From NCBI GenBank assembly GCA_027972325.1, contig JAPMOS010000010.1:310001-374000 (forward strand): a stretch of 64,000 nt of DNA, read 5' to 3'. A program made the translations under genes and the position numbers. The notes under the pieces are model-generated. The model searched no databases. It saw only the letters and a list, made by a program, of their open reading frames with translations, and was not told the origin of the DNA. Below, in pieces: positions 35,006 to 46,612 of the stretch (position 1 is the first letter of the stretch; the number at the start of each line of letters is the position of its first letter). The stretch is from Paratrimastix pyriformis (lineage: Eukaryota > Preaxostyla > Paratrimastigidae).

Positions 35006-38000
35006 ACTCACCAACGCCCACCCGGGGTGCTTTGATCCGCAGATGCCTTCGCCCACCAGCGGAGCGCCGACGACCTGCAGGCCCAGCTGCGCGAGGGGCG
35101 ATGGCTGCCCAGCAGGCCCGCCACGAGGCCGAGATGGCCCGGCTGGCCCTCGACCAGCTCCGCATCCAGTACGCCGACGCCCAGCAGCAGCTGGCCGACC
35201 GCAGGCGGGCCGAGGAGCGCGGTCCGCACATCCCATGGCGACGGACGATGACATGTTGGGGCTTTTCTGACCCACGCTCTGCCGCCACTCTGGGGGCTCT
35301 GGCGCCGTGCAGCCCGGGGCGAGCTGCAGAAGCTGCGCGAGGACCAGGGCCCCGTCTTCGACCAGCTCTCCCAGGCCGCCGTCCAGACGGCCGCCCTGCA
35401 GCGGCAGCTCCTGCAGCGCGAGGACGAGGTGCGCCGCCCATCCTCATCCTCATCCCTCGGCCCTCTGTGCCTATCTCGATCCCGCATGGCGTCACAGTGG
35501 AGCATATGGAAAGCCTGTTCATCTTTGGGTCTCTCGGTGTCGATGGGACCCGCTTCCCATCCCCCCGGGGGCCGGTCAGGTGGCGGCCCTGGAGCGCGAG
35601 AAGGCCGAGCTGTTCGCCAGTCTGCACGCCCAGATCCGGGCCGCCCAGCAGGCCCAGCAGCAGCTCGACCGCATCCGGTCGGCTCCCGGCCTGCAGGCCT
35701 CGCCCCAGGCCTCGCCGGTCCCCTCCCAGCTGGCCACGGCAACCGGCGCCTTCGCCATCGCCCGGGCCGCTGCGGCCAGCGGGGGTCCCACGGCCAGCCC
35801 GCTTCGCTTCCTGGGGGCGGCCCTCGCCGACCAGAAGAGGCGCGCCGCCGCCGCCGCCGCCCAGCCGCGACCCCCGGAGCAGCCGCCAAGAGGCCCCGCC
35901 CTCCCGAGTGGCGGCCCCCAGCAGCAGCAGGAGGAGGAGTGGCTCGGGATGCTCCGCGAGGAGCTTGCCGTCCGCACGCGGCAGGTGCTCGAGGTCCGCG
36001 CCCGCTCCCCCCCTCCCCCCCTCCCCCTCCCTCCCTCCCTCCCCCCCATGCCCCTCGGAGCAGCAACCCGCCAGGCCCCCCCCCCCCCCCCCCCCCGCCC
36101 CATCGTTCGACCGTCGGGGGCTGCGTTCGGTGGCTCACGCGCTGCCATCATGCCATCATCCATCATGCCCGGTTGGTCTTCTTGCTGGCTGCGTGTGGGG
36201 GTTTGGGGTGCGCCAGGAGCGGCACACGTCCCGGGGCTACCAGGGGCGCTGCGAGAAGATGGTGCAGGAGGTGCTCCAGATCAAGGACCAGGTGGCCTCC
36301 CTCAGCGCTAAGGTCTGGTGCGCCGGCCCGCCCGGCCCGCCCGGCCCCTTCCCACTTTCCCTCATGCACTTCCTATTCCTCTGCTTGCCGCCGCAGTCGC
36401 GTCGGGAGAAGCACGAGCTGCAGGGACGGGTGGGGCTGCTGCAGCGGCAGCTGGAGGCCCTCGTCCAGCAGCAGCCCAACCCGGCCGCGGCCCTGGCGGC
36501 CCTGGCGGCCCTGGAGCCCCCTGCCGCACTCGAGGGCGGCCTGCCCCTGGCCACCAGAGCCGTCCTGACTGCCGCAACCCGGAAGCCCCCGCCCCCGCCC
36601 CCGCCCCCGCCCACCCGTCCAGCCCCGGCGTTCCCGCCGCAGGGGGCGGTGCAGCTGACTCGGCTTCGACGCGAGCTTGGGGCCCTGAGCGCAGCCTTGG
36701 GGGCCATCCGGCTGGCCGTGGTGGGGATGCCGGCCCTGAGCAGCCGCTCGGCCGAAGCCTCCCTGGGGCAGGCACTGGCCCGCTTGCACGCCGACCGGGC
36801 TCTCTGGAGTCTGTAACCCTGCTTTCGCTCGTCGCACCGACCCATACGCCCCTGCGACCGCCTGCATCACCATCCAATCATCGTCATCGTTATCATTGTC
36901 ATCATCATCGTCATCGTCATCATCATCATCACGACCATCCCTTCCAGCGGGCCGGCTGGCCGCCATGGGTCGGGAGCTTGTCCAGTCGCGGGAGCAGCTG
37001 GGCACGGAGATGCGCCTCCGACGGGCCCTCCACAACGAGCTGCAGGACGCCCGGGGCAACATCCGCGTCTACCTGCGCATCCGCCCCATGGCGACCTCCA
37101 CCTCGCCCCCACAGCCACAGGGCACCGCCGCCACCGCGGCCAAATCGGGCCGGCGGGTCTCCCTGGGAGCCACCGGCCGCCTCTCGGGTGCCGGCCGGCC
37201 CCCACCCGGGTCCCCCTCGGCTTGGGGGGCCGACGGGGTGGCGCTTCCCCCAGAGGGCAGCATCCTGGGCCGGGTGGCTGCCGTGCGGCTGGGCACCCTC
37301 GAGGTGGCCGGCGACGGTGAGCACGTCCGGGTGGCCGAGGGGACCCGGGCTCTGGGGCTGCTGGGGTTCGACCGCATCTGGGCCGAGGGCTCCACCCAAG
37401 GTCGGCTCCGTTGCAGCCCCCCCCGCGCGACGGCACACCGAAATGCTGCTCCTCGTTCACGTTCTTCTGCGTCTGCTTCTCGCGCGGGGCTGGCATGGGA
37501 TGCCGCAGAGGACATCTTCACCGAGATGCGGCCCCTGCTGACCTCCCTCCTCGACGGTTACAATGTCCGCCACCTCTACTCCCCCCGCCCCATGTGGGGC
37601 CTGTTGCCTCGGCTCCGCCTCACGGACATCGTCTTGCGTGTGTGCGGCCGGCGCATGATCTTCCATGTCGCCGGATGGTGTCTGTTGCTGGTTGCTGGGG
37701 GGGGGGGGGGGGGGGGGGGCGGGGGCGGTGCGGCACAGGTGTGCATCATGGCCTACGGCCAGACGGGGAGCGGGAAGACCTACACCATGCAGGGGGCCCC
37801 GCAGACCCCGGGGATCATCCCCCACGTGATCGAGGACCTCTTCCGCCGGATGGGGGCGCCCGTTCCTGCCCAGGCCGACCCGGGGGGCGTGGGGGCGCTG
37901 CTCCGGGATGGAGCCACCGGGTGCGAGTACCGTGTGGGCATGTCCATCTTCGAGGTCTATAATAACGCCGTCCGGGACCTGCTTGTGCCCCGCGACACCG

Positions 38001-38856
38001 GCGCAGGCGGGGGCACCCCCGGCGAGGATGACGACGACGGGGCCTCCGCCGAGTACGACCGTGCTGCCGAGGAATCCAGCCCGGCCACCCCCGTTTCGGC
38101 CGGAGGCCTGGGGGCGGGTCCCGTGCCCGGGGTGGAGGCGGTCCCGGTGGGGTCGCCCCAGCTGGCCCTCGACCTCATCCGACGCGGCTTTGGGCGCCGG
38201 GCCGACGCCAGCACCCAGATGAACCAGTCCAGCAGCCGCTCGCACGGGTCCGTCGTCGTCGCATGCCCGATTCCTTTGGGGGGCCGTTGGGGCTGCTGCG
38301 CATGGACGGGTTCCTCATCGGCGGCACACTTTCTTTCGCAGCATCGTGATGCTGACTGTCGAGTGCTCCAACCCCGTTGCGGCGACCGTGACCCGGTCGA
38401 AGCTGTACCTGGTCGACCTGGCCGGCTCCGAGTGCGTCGCCAAGTCGAAGGTGGAGGGGGCCAACCTGAGGGAGGCCTCGTGCATTAACAAGAGCCTCTG
38501 CGCTCTCGGTCGGCGTTCCTCCCATCACACCGCATCTGATCTCTGATCCAATGATTTCATCCGCAGGCGATGTTCTCAGCGCTTTGGGCACGAGCCAGCC
38601 CCATATCCCATACCGGCGTTCCAAGCTGACCCATATCCTCTCGGATGCCCTCGGTCTGCCGACTTGTTCGTTCGCTTCTCACCTTCCTTTGGCACTTTTA
38701 GGTGGGGATGCCAAGATGGTGATGGTGGTGTGCGTCTCGCCCCTGACGAGCAACCTGACCGAGACGATCCATGCCCTTCAATTCGGCAGCCGGGCTTCCC
38801 ACGTGACGCGTGGCTCAGCGCAGCGCCACACGGTCCACAAACCTCAGAAGCACTAG
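31457..38856 (+). CDS. kinesin-14 (C-terminal motor) with long disordered head and coiled coil
   Basis: Minus-end-directed microtubule motor by family. The N-terminal 300 or so residues are Ser/Pro-rich. From about 32.65 to 36.8 kb a chain of short exons encodes heptad-rich coiled coil (QRDIQQARAEASQLTAAQAE; ALDQLRIQYADAQQQLADRR). Intron 36809-36947 (GTCTGT donor) removes an apparent stop and joins to the kinesin-14 neck RRALHNELQDARGNIRVYLR. The motor has IMAYGQTGSGKTYTMQG (P-loop), NQSSSRSH (switch I), LYLVDLAGSE (switch II) and a final helix ETIHALQFGSRA, ending at 38856. Insertions of roughly 100 residues after RPM and 60 after RDLLVPR enlarge the motor. An upstream in-frame Met at 31322 is an alternative start. 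Neck-before-motor order fixes the class. Confidence 0.87.
32466..32614 (+). repeat. 8-mer minisatellite (CACTCCCT)n in a kinesin intron
   Basis: About 17 tandem copies between the N-terminal disordered exon and the first coiled-coil exon. Confidence 0.9.
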
Positions 38857-38939
38857 TGTTCGTTTTGTGTGCAACAGAGTCGTGCCCTCTTCCGGCATGT
38901 TTTTTTGACAGGGGGGGGAATACTCACTGCCAAACAAAC

Positions 38940-41900
38940 ATGAATCCGGTATGCCATCGGGAGGTCGCGCGGCTTGTTAAAATGGCGGCTCGTATTTTCT
39001 ACTCTGATACACAAGTGATTCTCATGGATATTTTGCTGTCCAGTCGCGTGAGGTCGGCAGATCGTGTCGATGCCTCCCCTCACGTTCTCCATTGATCCAC
39101 AGGCTCAAAGAAGACGATCTCAACAAAAGGTTTGGGGATGGAATCCCCCTCAGATTTATCCGAGCGGCTTTGAACGGTCTTCTGAAGGATCGGATGATCA
39201 CATGGTCCGGCTCTTTTCCCCTGGTTCTGTCCCGCTGAAGATGCCTTGCAGCGAAGAGCGCAAGGAGCCACGTATTACCGGGACCGGGATTGTTCAGTAC
39301 TGGTATATCGATTACCGGTGTTTTGTCGATTCGGTTCGGGTCTGCCGGCGGCGCATCCCTTGGGTCCCGTCTGATGCACCACGGGGGTTACCAGTTCCAC
39401 CTGTTCGAGATGCAAAAGACCCTCGACGTCCGCAACGCGACCGAGATCGACACGCAAGCCTACAAGTGCACCCGGACGGAGTGCGGCAAGGTGTCTGTAT
39501 CCCCCCATGTCTCGTCCTGACCCTCGCGCAGGTTCAGCTTGGTTGAGTTCCAGCGACTGACCGACCCCCTCACCATGGAGCCCAAGTGCGACATCTGCGC
39601 CTCCTCGGTGATCCCCCTCGTCACTCCCCAGGTCCGCGAACATCCCCCCCCCCCCCCCCCTCTCCTCCCCCCACCCCCACCCCAACACACTAGTCTTCAT
39701 CCAACCCATGTATTGCTGGGACCTGGACAGGAGGCCATCTCGGACCTGAAGCGGATCATGGAGATCCAGCTGGCCAAGCTCTTCGAGCAGCTCGAGCGGG
39801 TCACAGGCCTGGCCGAGCGCAGGTCCCCCCCAACCCCCCCCCCCCGCCTGAATCCCCGGCTGGGCCCTCCGCACGGTCCATAGTCGGGCGGAGCCCAGTG
39901 GCAGTGCCGCCGTTCAAGGAAGATGCGCATCCGGTCTCCTCACCTCATTCCCCACTCCTCCTCCTCCTCCTCCTCCTCCTCCTCCTCCTCCTCCTCCTCC
40001 TCCTCCTCCTCCTCCTCCTCCTCTCCTCTGCCGCCACTCGCCGGCCCGCAGGAAAGCTGCCCTGGAGGAAGGGTCTGCACGTCACCGCCCCACCGCGCCG
40101 GTCACTGATGATGCGTCCCAATACTCATCCTGCCCCACCATGCTTCCCTCCCCCAGGGCCAAGCTCACGGACCCGGACCCCTTCGAGCCGGCCCCGCCCG
40201 CGCCCCTGGTCACGGCCGAGTCGCTGGCCCGGGGGGCCGAGGCCACCGCCACAGCCTCGACAGCTTCTGGCGGTGGTGGTGGTGGCGGCGGCGGCGGGGA
40301 GGGGCGGCGAGGCGGAGGCCCCGGGGGGCCTCGGGATGGCGCCGAGAGCGCCCTGTATGCGGACGGGGGCAAGCAGGGCGGCATCGCTATCGTCTTCGAG
40401 GACGACGCCGGGGGCGCCTCGCGCAAGAAGGCCCGCACCGAGGGCGCTCACGGCCACCACCGCCAGGCCCCGCCCGTGCCCCTGGGCGGGATGCCCCTGG
40501 GCGGCGCCTCCGCGAGCCTGGCATCCCGGATCGCCTGGGACCAGGGACCCATGATGGCCGCCGCCATGTCTCCACTGGGGTCCGTCACTCAAAATTCATC
40601 ATCATCATCATCATCCTCTTCCTCCTCTTCCTCCTCTTCCTCCTCTTCCTCCTCTTCCTCCTCTTCCTCCTCTTCCTCCTCTTCCTCCTCTTCCTCCTCT
40701 TCCTCCTCTTCCTCCCCTTCATTCCTCGCCTGCCAACGGTCTCGCCCGACAACACCTGCTGGCCCGTCCACGCTTTTCGCTCTCTCAGGATGGGCGGGGA
40801 TCTGCTGGCCTCGACCTCGCCCGTGCCCCCGCCGAGCAGCGGCACCCCGCCGCCCCCCGTGGCCCTGGCGGCGGATGGTGACGAGATCGACTACGACAAG
40901 CTCTGGGGGGACATTGACCTATCCACCGTGGCGCCGCCTCCACCGCCCCCGCCCACCCGACCCCCGGCGTACCCCCAGTCCGGGTCCGGGCCCTACCCGG
41001 GTGGCGGGCCGTCACAGCCATTCACCCCCCCGCCCTATGCGCACATGGTGACTTCCTCCCAAGCGCCGCCTCGGGCCCTGACACCCCCGATGTCCTCTGG
41101 TGGCCCTCCACGCGGACCGACAGCCCCCATGGCACCCGTGTCGATGGTCCTGCCCAGCGCGGGCGGAATTCTCAGCTCCACATCCACCACCTCGGCCGGC
41201 CCCGGGCCCACCATCACCAGCGGCGGGCTGCGGCCGGCGCAGTTGGCCGGGGCGGCGGCGCCTCGAAAGCCAATGAACCCCGTGCCTCTCATGGGCGGCC
41301 CCAGAAGCGGGACCCCCACTCCGCCCCCCCTGCAGCCGCCCCCGCCCCCGACCAGCTATCCGCCCCAGATGCAGAGGCACCTCCAGCAGCAGATGCAGAT
41401 GCCCGGCGGGGGGATGCCGCCGATGCCCGGGGGCCAGAGAGCCAGCCCCATGATGATGTACCCCCAGATGTCGCCGTCTCAACCCATGGGGCCTCAGATG
41501 GGGCAGATGGGCCCACAGATGAACCTGCAGCAGATGAACCCGCAGATGGGGCCACAGATGGGTCAGATGGGGCCACAGATGGGGCCACAGATGGGGCCAC
41601 AGATGGGGCCACAGATGGGGCCACAGATGGGGCCGCAGATGGGGCCGCAGATGGGCCAGTTCCCATCGCAGCTGGGCCCCCAGCAGATGGGGGCGCTGGG
41701 CCAGATGACCTCGCAGGCCCCGTTGGGTTCCCCAATGGGTCGGGTCTCGCCCGCGCCGCTGTCGATGCCCCCGCAGCAGCAACCGATGATGGGAATGCAG
41801 CAACCGATGGGCATGCAGCAACCGATGGGCATGCAGCCGCTGACGTCCATGGGCGGTCCAATGGGCCCCCAGGGCATGATGGGTCCCCAGGGCATGATGG

Positions 41901-42379
41901 GGGGTCCCCAGGGCATGGGACCTCAGGGTATGATGGGCCCCCAGGGCATGGGCCCCCAGGGCATGGGCCCCCAGGGCATGGGCCCCCAGGGCATGGGCCC
42001 CCAGGGCATGGGCCCCCAGGGCATGGGCCCCCAGGGCATGGGCCCCCAGGGCATGGGCCCCCAGGGCATGGGCCCCCAGGGCATGGGCCCCCAGGGCATG
42101 GGCCCCCAGGGCATGGGCCCCCAGGGCATGGGCCCCCAGGGCATGGGCCCCCAGGGCATGGTGGGCCCCGCCACGATGATGCTCCCCCAGCAGCAGCCAC
42201 AACCACAACGACCGGCTGCCCCGTCCCGTTTGCCCCAAATGCAACAGCTGCGCCCACCGCCCCAGCTGGAGGACGACGACAAGGACGGCGAGGACGGCTG
42301 GCAGGACGCCGAGGACGAGGAGGCCGACGAGGCCACCCAGCAGGCCATGGCCGAGGCATACAAGTCCGTCGCCAAGTAG
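38940..42379 (+). CDS. GTF2E1: general transcription factor TFIIE alpha subunit
   Basis: TFIIE-alpha recruits and stimulates TFIIH at RNA polymerase II promoters. The first exons make the winged helix: MAARIFYSDTQVILMDILLS, then (intron donor GTCGGC) RLKEDDLNKRFGDGIPL, RFIRAALNGLLKDRMI. VQYWYIDYRCFVDSVR joins FHLFEMQKTLDVRNA and the zinc ribbon YKCTRTECGK...EPKCDICASSV. The first zinc knuckle is C-x4-C rather than C-x2-C. After a helix (ISDLKRIMEIQLAKLFEQLE) the remaining two thirds is low complexity: Gly-rich, an acidic patch GDEIDYDKLWGDID, MGPQ and GMGPQ repeats (41560-42160), and an acidic end DDDKDGEDGWQDAEDEE. The acidic YDKLW segment resembles the TFIIH-binding acidic region of the human protein. 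Confidence 0.88.
39955..40022 (+). repeat. trinucleotide (CTC)n tract in a TFIIE-alpha intron
   Basis: About 22 CTC units between the helix exon and the Gly-rich exon. A second tract of nine-base TCCTCTTCC units lies at 40605-40715. Confidence 0.85.
41930..42163 (+). repeat. coding 15-mer minisatellite (GGCATGGGCCCCCAG)n
   Basis: About 15 perfect copies encode tandem GMGPQ pentapeptides in the TFIIE-alpha tail. It is preceded by 12-mer MGPQ repeats at 41560-41650. Frame is kept through the whole array, unlike the intronic arrays. Confidence 0.92.
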
Positions 42380-42693
42380 CCGGCGCGGCTTCGTCCTTCC
42401 GTCGCTTCTCCTTCGTGAGAAGGGGCTGGGGCATGCCGCTTGCTTGCGTCTCTGTTTCCGCTTGTTCGGCCAGGAACAGAACTGGGCACGGCTCATCGGG
42501 CGACAAACCAGAACAGGGGGTATATGGTGGAAAGAAGAAGGGCAAACCGGAACAGCTCACATCCGATCCCAGAAAGATCGCGACAAAATCACAGCGACCA
42601 AGAAGATGAAATTGTTCAAGATGATGATGGAAACCCAACCGTTCAAGAAAAAAAAAGACACACGGTTCATTTACAAGGCCTTGCTCGGGTGGC
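42380..42693. other. intergenic region between convergent genes
   Basis: About 314 bp with 3' UTRs of TFIIE-alpha and of the F-box/LRR gene. It includes an A-rich stretch near 42640-42660. No gene seen. Confidence 0.6.
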
Positions 42694-44835
42694 TTACGAC
42701 GGTGAGGCCTGGATCAGCGGGCAGCACCGCCGGAGCTGGGCGAGGGCATCCGGGGGGAAGCCCCCGACGACCCGGGTGAGGCGGGGGATCACCGGGGGGA
42801 GGTCCACCGAGCAGCCAGAGCAATCCGGGGGCAAGCCGACCACCTCCAGGGCCGGGGCCTCCCCGCCGACCAGCCTCAGGGACGGGTTGCCGGTGACGGT
42901 GAGCGCGCGCAGGTTGGGCAGGGCGGGGAATGTGGGCATGGACGGGTTGAATTGACACAGGGTGACGTCGAGGGCGACCGTGGCGGGGGGGATGGCCACC
43001 ACCTGGGCCGCCACATCCTCATCGAAGTTGCACTCGATGGCCAGCCGGCCCAGGGCCGCGACGAAGGGCCGCCGGAGGAGGGCCTCCAAGTCCTCCTGGC
43101 CCATCCGGCAGGCGGGCAGCCACAGGGTCCGCAGGGCGGCCAGGGGCGTCTCCTCGACCAGGACCCGAGATCGGTACAGGGGCACCGACAGGGCCTGCAG
43201 GGCCGGCGTGTCCAGGACCAGCCGCCTGCTCGGGGACTCGGCAAGGAAGAGCGAGCGGAGCCGGGGGGCCCGCACGGTGCAGGAGCAACAGCGGCTCCCC
43301 CGGACGGCGACCCACTCCAGCTCCGGCCCGGTGATGGTCAGCTCCTCCCCGGCCACCACGGTGAGCCGCCGAAGCGATGGCGGAGCTTGGAAATCGGTTC
43401 CTTCCTCAGTAAGCAGCAGGTCGGCCGAAGCCAGCCGGGGCAGGGTGGCGCAGATGTGGGAGAGGTCTTCAGGGGTCATGGGGTTCCGGGCCATGGTCAG
43501 CTCGACCAGGTTGGGCAGCTGCTGCAAATACTCCAACAGCCGGTCCGCGGGGAGGCGGAACCGGCCCGGATGGAAGCTGATTGAGGTCACGCTGGTCAGG
43601 GGCCCGTCGGTGTGCAGTTCCGAGGGGGAGTTGACCAGGCGCCGGAGGGACGGACACCGGCACAGGGTCAGGGAACGCGTCTCGGCACACAACACCTCCA
43701 GGGCCGGCATCCCCTCCAAGGTCATTTGGCGGATCGGCCACTCGTCGATCGTGCCGCAACAGAGCTCCCGAAGGGCGGGGCAGTCGCCGAGGTGGACCTC
43801 CTGGCACCCGGGGGGCACAGCCACATCCAGGACGACCAGCCGGCGGAGGACCTCGGGGTCGGGAAGCGAGGCGCGGAGCCCCGCGAGCACGCGCAATCGG
43901 GGCATGTGGTCGACCAGGTGCGCGCAGCCTGACTCGGGCGCCAGACGAACGGCCTCCAGGGTGGCGGCCCGGGCTTGCAGCACGGCATCGGGGCAGATCT
44001 GGCCCACCCCCTCGGGGAGGATCCGGCCCATTCGGACCTCGACCAGACCCCGCGCCACGTCCGCCATCAAAGCGATCGGGGGCTGGAGCGCGGCGGTGGT
44101 GTTGACGGAGTCCACCGGGGGCCGGAAGTCGACAAGGGGCAGGTCGAGGCGCTTGAGGGCGCCGAGGTGGGGCAGCAGCGCCTTGAGGGTGGTCACAGTG
44201 GTCGGGAAGACGTCTATGGTGAGCTCCGTGAGCCCAGCCGCGCAAGGCACCAGCTGAGCGGCGTCGAGGGGGCACCCATGCAGGGCGAGGGCGCGCAGGC
44301 GGGGCAGCCGCCCCAGGCAGTCGACCAACCAGCTGTCGGTCAGAGTGGCGGTCAATTCCTCCAGTGATGGAGCTACCCGTTCCAGGATTCGCGTGAGGGC
44401 GCAACGGCTCATCCCTGTGGTGCAGTCAACCGTCAGCGTTCGAAGGGTCGCACCGGTTTCGGGGGGGAAAACGGCATCAACCCAGGTGGCATCCTCGCGC
44501 AGAGAACCCGTGAGTGGAACGGCCAGATTGAGGGTTTCCAGTTGATTGCATGGCCCCACGAGAGCCGCAACAGCATCCACCGGCACCAAGAGATGACGGA
44601 AATCGGCGGGCGCCCAAAAAGTGTTTGCTTGGAGGGTGGGATTCCAATAGGTTTCGAATGCTCCGTGGATCGTAGGAATTCTGGATGCTGCAGGAAAATC
44701 CAGATGTCGCAACGTTCCGCGCAGATTGGTGCGCGTGTGGTGATCGATGGCAATCAGCCGGCAGTAGGTGTCTAGCACAGCAGCCGAAGTGTCATGAATG
44801 ATATTGAGAAGAACGTCTGAGGGGAGTTTTCCCAG
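42694..44835 (-). CDS. F-box/leucine-rich repeat protein (first exon unresolved)
   Basis: After an acceptor (TTTTTTCAG ending at 44836) the exon opens with LGKLPSDVLLNIIHDTSAAV, a typical F-box start, and continues as one exon of about 700 codons. The rest is a run of leucine-rich repeats spaced by about 22-26 residues (PNLRALTVTGNPSLRLVGG; PNLVELTMARNPMTPEDLSH; LPRLRALALHGCPLDAAQL). It ends CCPLIQASPS. By family it would be the substrate adaptor of an SCF ubiquitin ligase. The target is unknown. No in-frame Met precedes the F-box, so a short 5' exon is missing. The candidate transposon begins only 60 bp upstream and may have separated this gene from its first exon or promoter. Confidence 0.75.
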   Translation of the reverse strand: MGKLPSDVLLNIIHDTSAAVLDTYCRLIAIDHHTRTNLRGTLRHLDFPAASRIPTIHGAFETYWNPTLQANTFWAPADFRHLLVPVDAVAALVGPCNQLETLNLAVPLTGSLREDATWVDAVFPPETGATLRTLTVDCTTGMSRCALTRILERVAPSLEELTATLTDSWLVDCLGRLPRLRALALHGCPLDAAQLVPCAAGLTELTIDVFPTTVTTLKALLPHLGALKRLDLPLVDFRPPVDSVNTTAALQPPIALMADVARGLVEVRMGRILPEGVGQICPDAVLQARAATLEAVRLAPESGCAHLVDHMPRLRVLAGLRASLPDPEVLRRLVVLDVAVPPGCQEVHLGDCPALRELCCGTIDEWPIRQMTLEGMPALEVLCAETRSLTLCRCPSLRRLVNSPSELHTDGPLTSVTSISFHPGRFRLPADRLLEYLQQLPNLVELTMARNPMTPEDLSHICATLPRLASADLLLTEEGTDFQAPPSLRRLTVVAGEELTITGPELEWVAVRGSRCCSCTVRAPRLRSLFLAESPSRRLVLDTPALQALSVPLYRSRVLVEETPLAALRTLWLPACRMGQEDLEALLRRPFVAALGRLAIECNFDEDVAAQVVAIPPATVALDVTLCQFNPSMPTFPALPNLRALTVTGNPSLRLVGGEAPALEVVGLPPDCSGCSVDLPPVIPRLTRVVGGFPPDALAQLRRCCPLIQASPS

Positions 44836-44895
44836 CTGAAAAAAGAACCGTGAGGCAAAAACTCAAGGGCAGCAACAACGACGTGCGTTTTTCCG

Positions 44896-44912
44896 TAGTC
44901 TGAAACAGACTG
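44896..44912 (+). repeat. left terminal inverted repeat
   Basis: TAGTCTGAAACAGACTG, itself containing the palindrome GTCTG-AAA-CAGAC. It pairs with 55103-55119. CAGAGT-containing motifs recur inward at 44934-44945 and 44984-45000. Confidence 0.6.
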
Positions 44913-45805
44913 GGTACTGACGGCTAGGGTAAAACAGAGTGGCGGGGAAAGCCGCTATGAGTGACTTCCCCCCTGGCAGAGTAACACAGAGTACCGCCCA
45001 GTGACCTCAACCAGGCGGAAGATTTCACTAACTTGCAGGAATTGGAACAAGGGGGATCAAATTCCTCCCTCCTCCTGGTTGTGGTCCGTGGTGGTGTTTC
45101 GGATTCTTTCGGAGCCAACCTCACCCTTTTGTTATGTTATATCAATTCGGAACCGAATTCACCTCCATCAGTACACATCCTGCTTCTGTGTCGCCATTAT
45201 GTTCATTTCCTCAAGGTTCGTCCTTACCCTTCCGTTGAAAGCAACAAGCTCCCTTCAAAGAAACAAGAAACACATACGAACGAACTGAGAAGATGGTCGG
45301 GCGATAACTGACCACCACATCTGTACAAATGTGATCAACCACCGAAGCCCCCGGTGCCGAACACAGGCTATCACCCCAGCGGGTCAGTCCGTCCCCCTCC
45401 ACCCACCACCCACCACCACCACCCCGCCAGCCTTTTGCCCTGACCCCCGCCGGCCAGCCGTCCACTGATTCTTGTTACGTCCTCTCCCTCTCCTTCCCCG
45501 CCCTCCGCCTCTGGGCCTCCGGGCGCTGCAGCGCCCCTGTAGGCAACCAGCGCCCAGACACCGCTTGTCCGCAGTCTCGTGGTCAACATGACCGTCGATG
45601 GGATGGTCGGGTGACCTTCTCCCAGCCCGCGACTCGGGCGACGGTCCGTCGCCGGGCCTCCAGCCCCCCCCCCCCCCCCCCCCCCCAACACCGTCCCACC
45701 GGGCCCACCCTCCCACATCCACCCTCCACCCACATCCCACACCCTCCTCCACCCACCCCCACATCCACCCCCCTCCCACATCCGGGTGACGGTTGGGTGC
45801 CGCAG

Positions 45806-45930
45806 GTCGACGCTGCGCGAGGACTGGGGCGCCCTGGCTCTGCGGTGGTGCTTCCACTGCCCCGACCCGCGCATCGCCCAGGACTCGTTCTGCCTCTTCG
45901 CCATCCACTGCCCCCAGAGCTGTTCAGAGT
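45806..45930 (+). CDS. possible exon resembling the Furry (FRY/Mor2) C-terminal region
   Basis: A short open stretch reads STLREDWGALALRWCFHCP followed by DPRIAQDSFCLFAI. The pattern W-x-x-x-A-L-R-W-...-C-P-x-R-x-x-A-x-x-S resembles a recurrent Furry-family segment and ends near a GTCTGCC donor. Only this exon (plus perhaps SLVVNMTVDGMVG near 45580) was found, far too little for the roughly 3000-residue Furry protein. It could be a captured host fragment inside the transposon, or a coincidence. Confidence 0.3.
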
Positions 45931-45944
45931 CTGCCTCCCCCCTT

Positions 45945-46400
45945 CCCACATCCACCCCTTCCCACATCCACCTTCCCACATCCACCCCCCCCCCCTTCCC
46001 ACATCCACCCCCCTTCCCACATCCACCCCCCCCCCTTCCACATCCACCCCCCCCCCCTTCCCACATCCACCCCCCCTTCCACATCCACCCCCCCCTTCCC
46101 ACATCCACCCCCCCCCTTCCCACATCCACCCCCACCCCCCTTCCCATCCACCCCCCCCCTTCCACATCCACCCCCCCCTTCCCATCCACCCCCCTTCCCA
46201 CATCCACCCCCCCACATCCACCCCTTCCCATCCACCCCCCCTTCCCACATCCACCCCCCCTTCCACATCCACCCCCCCCCTTCCACATCCACCCCCACCC
46301 CTTCCCACATCCACCCCCCACCCACCCACCCCTTCCCACATCCACCCCACCCCACCCACCCCCACCCCTTCCCACCCCACCCCCCCACCCACCCACCCAT
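45945..46400 (+). repeat. C-rich minisatellite (CACATCCACCCCCCTTCC-type), about 450 bp
   Basis: Some 25-30 degenerate copies of CACATCCACC plus variable C runs. It translates openly in all plus frames as His/Pro-rich strings, so ORFs here are not evidence for genes. Confidence 0.9.
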
Positions 46401-46612
46401 CGACGTACGTAAACGCATCTCACATCGCCTACAACTACCCCCCTCACATCCACTCCCCCTGTCTGCATCCGACAGGTCGCCGGCGGCCGCCCTCCTCACC
46501 CCAACACCTGCTCCTGACCAGGGTGATGCGTGCCTGGCCAAGATGGTCTGTCGCTTGTTTTCGGCGTGCTATACACAGACAGTCACAACCAGACAGAATC
46601 TTTTGCCAAGCA

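Noticed and set aside
36809-36947. Stop codon at 36814-36816 as the end of a separate coiled-coil gene before the kinesin motor
   Set aside because: The stop lies inside a GTCTGT...CAG intron. Removing it joins coiled coil directly to a kinesin-14 neck in frame, so one gene is the simpler reading.
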